Below are positions 24,872 through 26,778 of a stretch of DNA of 26,778 nt, piece after piece (the stretch's first letter is position 1; the number at the start of each line of letters is the position of its first letter). The notes beneath the pieces were generated by a model. The model made no database searches. It was not told where the DNA came from and worked only from the letters and a program-made list of their open reading frames with translations. The stretch spans positions 1 through 26,778 of the forward strand of contig URGW01000043.1 of assembly GCA_900547475.1 (NCBI GenBank), written 5' to 3'. The DNA is from an uncultured Clostridium sp. GTDB taxonomy: Bacteria; Bacillota; Clostridia; Clostridiales; Clostridiaceae. The translations under genes and the position numbers were made by a program.

Positions 24872-25119
24872 TAAATTCTTTGAAAGAAAGAGTAAGTATT
24901 TATTGAGTATCTAAAGCGAGTAGGGATGGTGTAAGCCTATGTGAAAGAAAATACTGAAAGACATTCTGGAGAAGCTTATCTGAAAATTATAGTAGGATAA
25001 GACGGATATCCCACGTTATAGGGACTTGAGATAACAAAGTATTTATATAATATATTGTTAAATTAGGATGGTACCGTGAAGATATAAGCTTTCACTCCTA
25101 AATGGAGTGAAAGCTTTTT
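24872..25119 (+). promoter_or_regulatory. T-box riboswitch with GAC (Asp) specifier
   Basis: A complete T-box leader. Stem I uses AGTATT (24895-24900) with AATACT (24950-24955); its distal part GCGAGTAGGGATGGTGTAAGCC holds the AG bulge and terminal loop. By alignment with the B. subtilis glyQS leader (GAAA-GGC-ATTCT), the specifier is GAC at 24960-24962, an Asp codon. Stem II (CTTATC/GATAAG) and a TCCC/GGGA stem III follow. The T-box proper AGGATGGTACCGTG lies at 25065-25078. The antiterminator pairs TTAGGA (25063-25068) with TCCTAA (25096-25101). The competing terminator is a perfect 13-bp stem 25086-25098/25104-25116, then a T run. Uncharged tRNA-Asp should promote read-through. Confidence 0.92.
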
Positions 25120-25200
25120 GTTTTTAATGGATAGTTGTAATTTGAAGTTTAGTATCTAGTATTGGTATACATTTTAAATTGATTTTTATATTGACTTTGT

Positions 25201-25263
25201 TAAAAAGGGTGGTACCGCAAATTGATTTTGCCCCTTGAGTTTTGATACTCAAGGGGATTTTTT
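25201..25263 (+). promoter_or_regulatory. Second, truncated T-box (antiterminator plus terminator only)
   Basis: A second T-box sequence AGGGTGGTACCGC (25206-25218) can pair its AAGGG with CCCCTT (25231-25236) as an antiterminator. The alternative is a perfect 10-bp terminator CCCCTTGAGT (25231-25240)/ACTCAAGGGG (25247-25256) with ATTTTTT. Only about 80 bases separate it from the first terminator, too few for a full stem I. So it lacks its own codon-reading domain and may depend on the upstream element. Confidence 0.88.
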
Positions 25264-25265
25264 AG

Positions 25266-25303
25266 TTAAGTAGTTTTATTAAGCGCGCAATAAAATTACT
25301 TAA
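25266..25303 (+). other. Hairpin with GCGCGC loop between T-box and aspS
   Basis: TTAAGTAGTTTTATT (25266-25280) pairs with AATAAAATTACTTAA (25289-25303) with one wobble. The 8-base loop is AAGCGCGC, strikingly GC-rich for this region. No U run follows. Possibly an mRNA processing or stabilising element upstream of the ribosome binding site TTGGAGG. Confidence 0.6.
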
Positions 25304-25355
25304 TAGTAAATTAATTATAAAATAAATTTAAAATGGCAATTTGGAGGTAAAATAA

Positions 25356-26645
25356 ATGAAAAGAAGATTAGTTAGTGAATTAAATAGTTGTATTAATAAT
25401 AAAGTTAATATCCAAGGATGGGTATATAAGGTTAGAAAATTAAAGAGTATATCTTTTGTTATATTAAGAGATAGAAGTGGTTTAGTCCAATGTATAGTAG
25501 ATAACAGTAAATTTGATATATCTAATATAAGGTTAGAATCAGTAGTATCAGTTACAGGAGAAGTAAAGGAAAGTAATAATAAATTAAATTTTTTTGAGAT
25601 TGTAGTTGAAGAGATAGAAGTTATAAATAATTCAATAAATGAGTTGCCAATAGAAGTTAATAAGGAATTTTTGGAATGTAATTTAGATACTATGTTAAGT
25701 AATAGAGTATTAAGTTTAAGACATCCAAAAATAAATGCTATTTTTAAAGTTCAAAATGAAATAGTTAATGGATTTAGAGAATTCTTAAATAGTAAAGGAT
25801 TTACAGAAATTCGTACGCCTAAAATTGTAAAAGAAGGAGCAGAAGGAGGAGCGGATCTTTTTGAGGTTAAATATTTTGAAGATAAAGCTTATTTAGCAAC
25901 TAGTCCTCAATTTTATAAACAAATGATGGTGTCTGCTGGTTTTGAAAGAGTTTATGAAATTGGGCATGCATATAGAGCAGAGGAGCATAACACTAATAGG
26001 CATCTTAATGAGTATGTAAGCATGGATTTAGAAATGGGATTTATTAATGATGAAAAAGATATTATGAATATTGAAGAACAAATGTTAAAGTATATATTAA
26101 ACAAGTTAAATATTAACTGTAAGGAATATTTTGAATTATTAGAAGTAAGTATTCCAGAGATAAAAGAGAGCATTCCAAGAGTTGATTTTAACGAAGCATT
26201 AAATATCTTAAAGAAAGAATATAACAAGAGTGATTTAGAAGGAGACTTAGACCCAGAAGGTGAAAAGTTAATTTATAAATATATAAAAGAAAAGTATAAT
26301 AGTGAATTTGTATTTTTAACTAATTACCCAAGAAAAAAACGACCAATGTATACTATGCCATTAGGAGAGAAAGGAACTCATAGCTTTGACTTATTATTTA
26401 AAGGTATAGAAATAACTACAGGTGGTCAGAGAATTCATGAATATGAAAAATTAATTGAAAATATAAAATACAAAGGATTTAATCCGCAGGAATATGATAG
26501 TTATTTAGATGTATTCAAATATGGTATGCCTAAGCATGGGGGACTTGCCATTGGATTAGAAAGAATAACAGCAAAATTATTAGATTTAGAAAATGTTAGA
26601 GAAGCAACACTATTTACCAGAGATAGAAAAAGATTAATTCCGTAG
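25356..26645 (+). CDS. aspS: Aspartyl-tRNA synthetase, archaeal type
   Basis: A 429-residue class IIb synthetase started by ATG after TTGGAGG. An N-terminal OB-fold anticodon domain (~1-95, NIQGWVYKVRKL) precedes the catalytic core: EGGADLF and TSPQFYKQ (Asp/ATP pocket), motif 2 RAEEHNTNRHLNEY (207-220), EITTGGQRIHEYE (352-363) and motif 3 GLAIGLERI (396-404). Length, lack of the ~150-residue bacterial GAD insertion and the motif wording point to archaeal-type AspRS, not AsnRS. Such enzymes in bacteria often are non-discriminating, charging tRNA-Asn with Asp for GatCAB. The discriminator position after GWV is Tyr24, neither the Trp of discriminating nor the His of non-discriminating enzymes, so specificity is open. 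The T-box upstream senses tRNA-Asp. Confidence 0.88.
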   Translation: MKRRLVSELNSCINNKVNIQGWVYKVRKLKSISFVILRDRSGLVQCIVDNSKFDISNIRLESVVSVTGEVKESNNKLNFFEIVVEEIEVINNSINELPIEVNKEFLECNLDTMLSNRVLSLRHPKINAIFKVQNEIVNGFREFLNSKGFTEIRTPKIVKEGAEGGADLFEVKYFEDKAYLATSPQFYKQMMVSAGFERVYEIGHAYRAEEHNTNRHLNEYVSMDLEMGFINDEKDIMNIEEQMLKYILNKLNINCKEYFELLEVSIPEIKESIPRVDFNEALNILKKEYNKSDLEGDLDPEGEKLIYKYIKEKYNSEFVFLTNYPRKKRPMYTMPLGEKGTHSFDLLFKGIEITTGGQRIHEYEKLIENIKYKGFNPQEYDSYLDVFKYGMPKHGGLAIGLERITAKLLDLENVREATLFTRDRKRLIP

Positions 26646-26654
26646 AATTAACCG

Positions 26655-26778
26655 TTGAATAATATTGTTCGTCACGTGGAACCCCAAAATTAATGATATA
26701 CCCTCCAGGAATTGTGTAATTTGCGTTAAGAATTTATATTGTTTTTTCCAGAAAAAAGAGCTAAAGCTTCGAAAGTCA
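26655..26778. repeat. Right copy of ~120-bp inverted terminal repeat
   Basis: This is the reverse complement of the left repeat, with about 90% identity; shared blocks include GTGTAATTTGCGTTAAGAAT and GAGCTAAAGCTTCGAAAGTC. It begins about 10 bases after the aspS stop codon, so in both copies the same end of the repeat faces the stop codon of the flanking gene. I see no ORF in it. Confidence 0.8.

Noticed and set aside
1..26778. Whole window as a composite transposon bounded by inverted repeats
   Set aside because: No transposase, recombinase or target duplication is visible, and the content is largely housekeeping. A dispersed repeat at contig ends explains it better.

Overview
The window is AT-rich (by eye below 30% G+C), has strong AGGAGG-type ribosome binding sites, and its protein families match Clostridium sensu stricto (low-GC Firmicutes). 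I cannot name the species. Most content looks chromosomal and ordinary. I see no transposase, integrase, phage gene, CRISPR array, tRNA or rRNA. The two ends carry the same ~120-bp repeat in inverted orientation, each just downstream of a stop codon. The simplest reading is a draft contig bounded by copies of a dispersed repeat.

Layout. 1-2225: left repeat, gloA on the minus strand, then a thioredoxin-like protein and a radical SAM/SPASM protein on the plus strand. 2231-6633: a large beta-propeller-like protein (minus), an AdiC/PotE-type amino-acid antiporter and an AI-2E-family membrane protein. 6776-8851: a 51-residue zinc-ribbon protein missed by simple ORF length cut-offs, a membrane-anchored TPR protein (minus) and an exo/endonuclease/phosphatase-family protein. 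9042-13190: a surface locus with a secreted purple-acid-phosphatase-like protein bearing FIVAR repeats and a C-terminal anchor signal, a YibE/F membrane protein and a class B sortase. 13234-15419: a NatAB-type ABC exporter (minus). 15665-18216: small unknown proteins, including a membrane-anchored protein with a degenerate HNH/zinc-ribbon, plus an FAD/NAD reductase under a Fur-like box. 18426-20781: ddl followed 13 bp later by a MocR-type regulator, the arrangement expected for DdlR control of D-Ala-D-Ala ligase. 20912-22270: a MATE exporter. 22416-24418: an ECF sigma factor overlapping its DUF4179-type anti-sigma gene. 24414-24728: the in-frame C-terminal piece of a MutS-like ATPase, abutting the anti-sigma stop codon. 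24832-26645: a strong promoter, a T-box riboswitch with a GAC (Asp) specifier, a second, truncated T-box antiterminator/terminator, a further GC-looped hairpin, and an archaeal-type aspartyl-tRNA synthetase. 26646-end: right repeat.

Most distinctive are the semi-tandem T-box leader of the archaeal-type AspRS, the MutS remnant fused to the end of the sigma/anti-sigma operon, the sortase B locus with a non-canonical sorting signal, and the ddl-MocR pair. I found no convincing wholly new multi-gene system.
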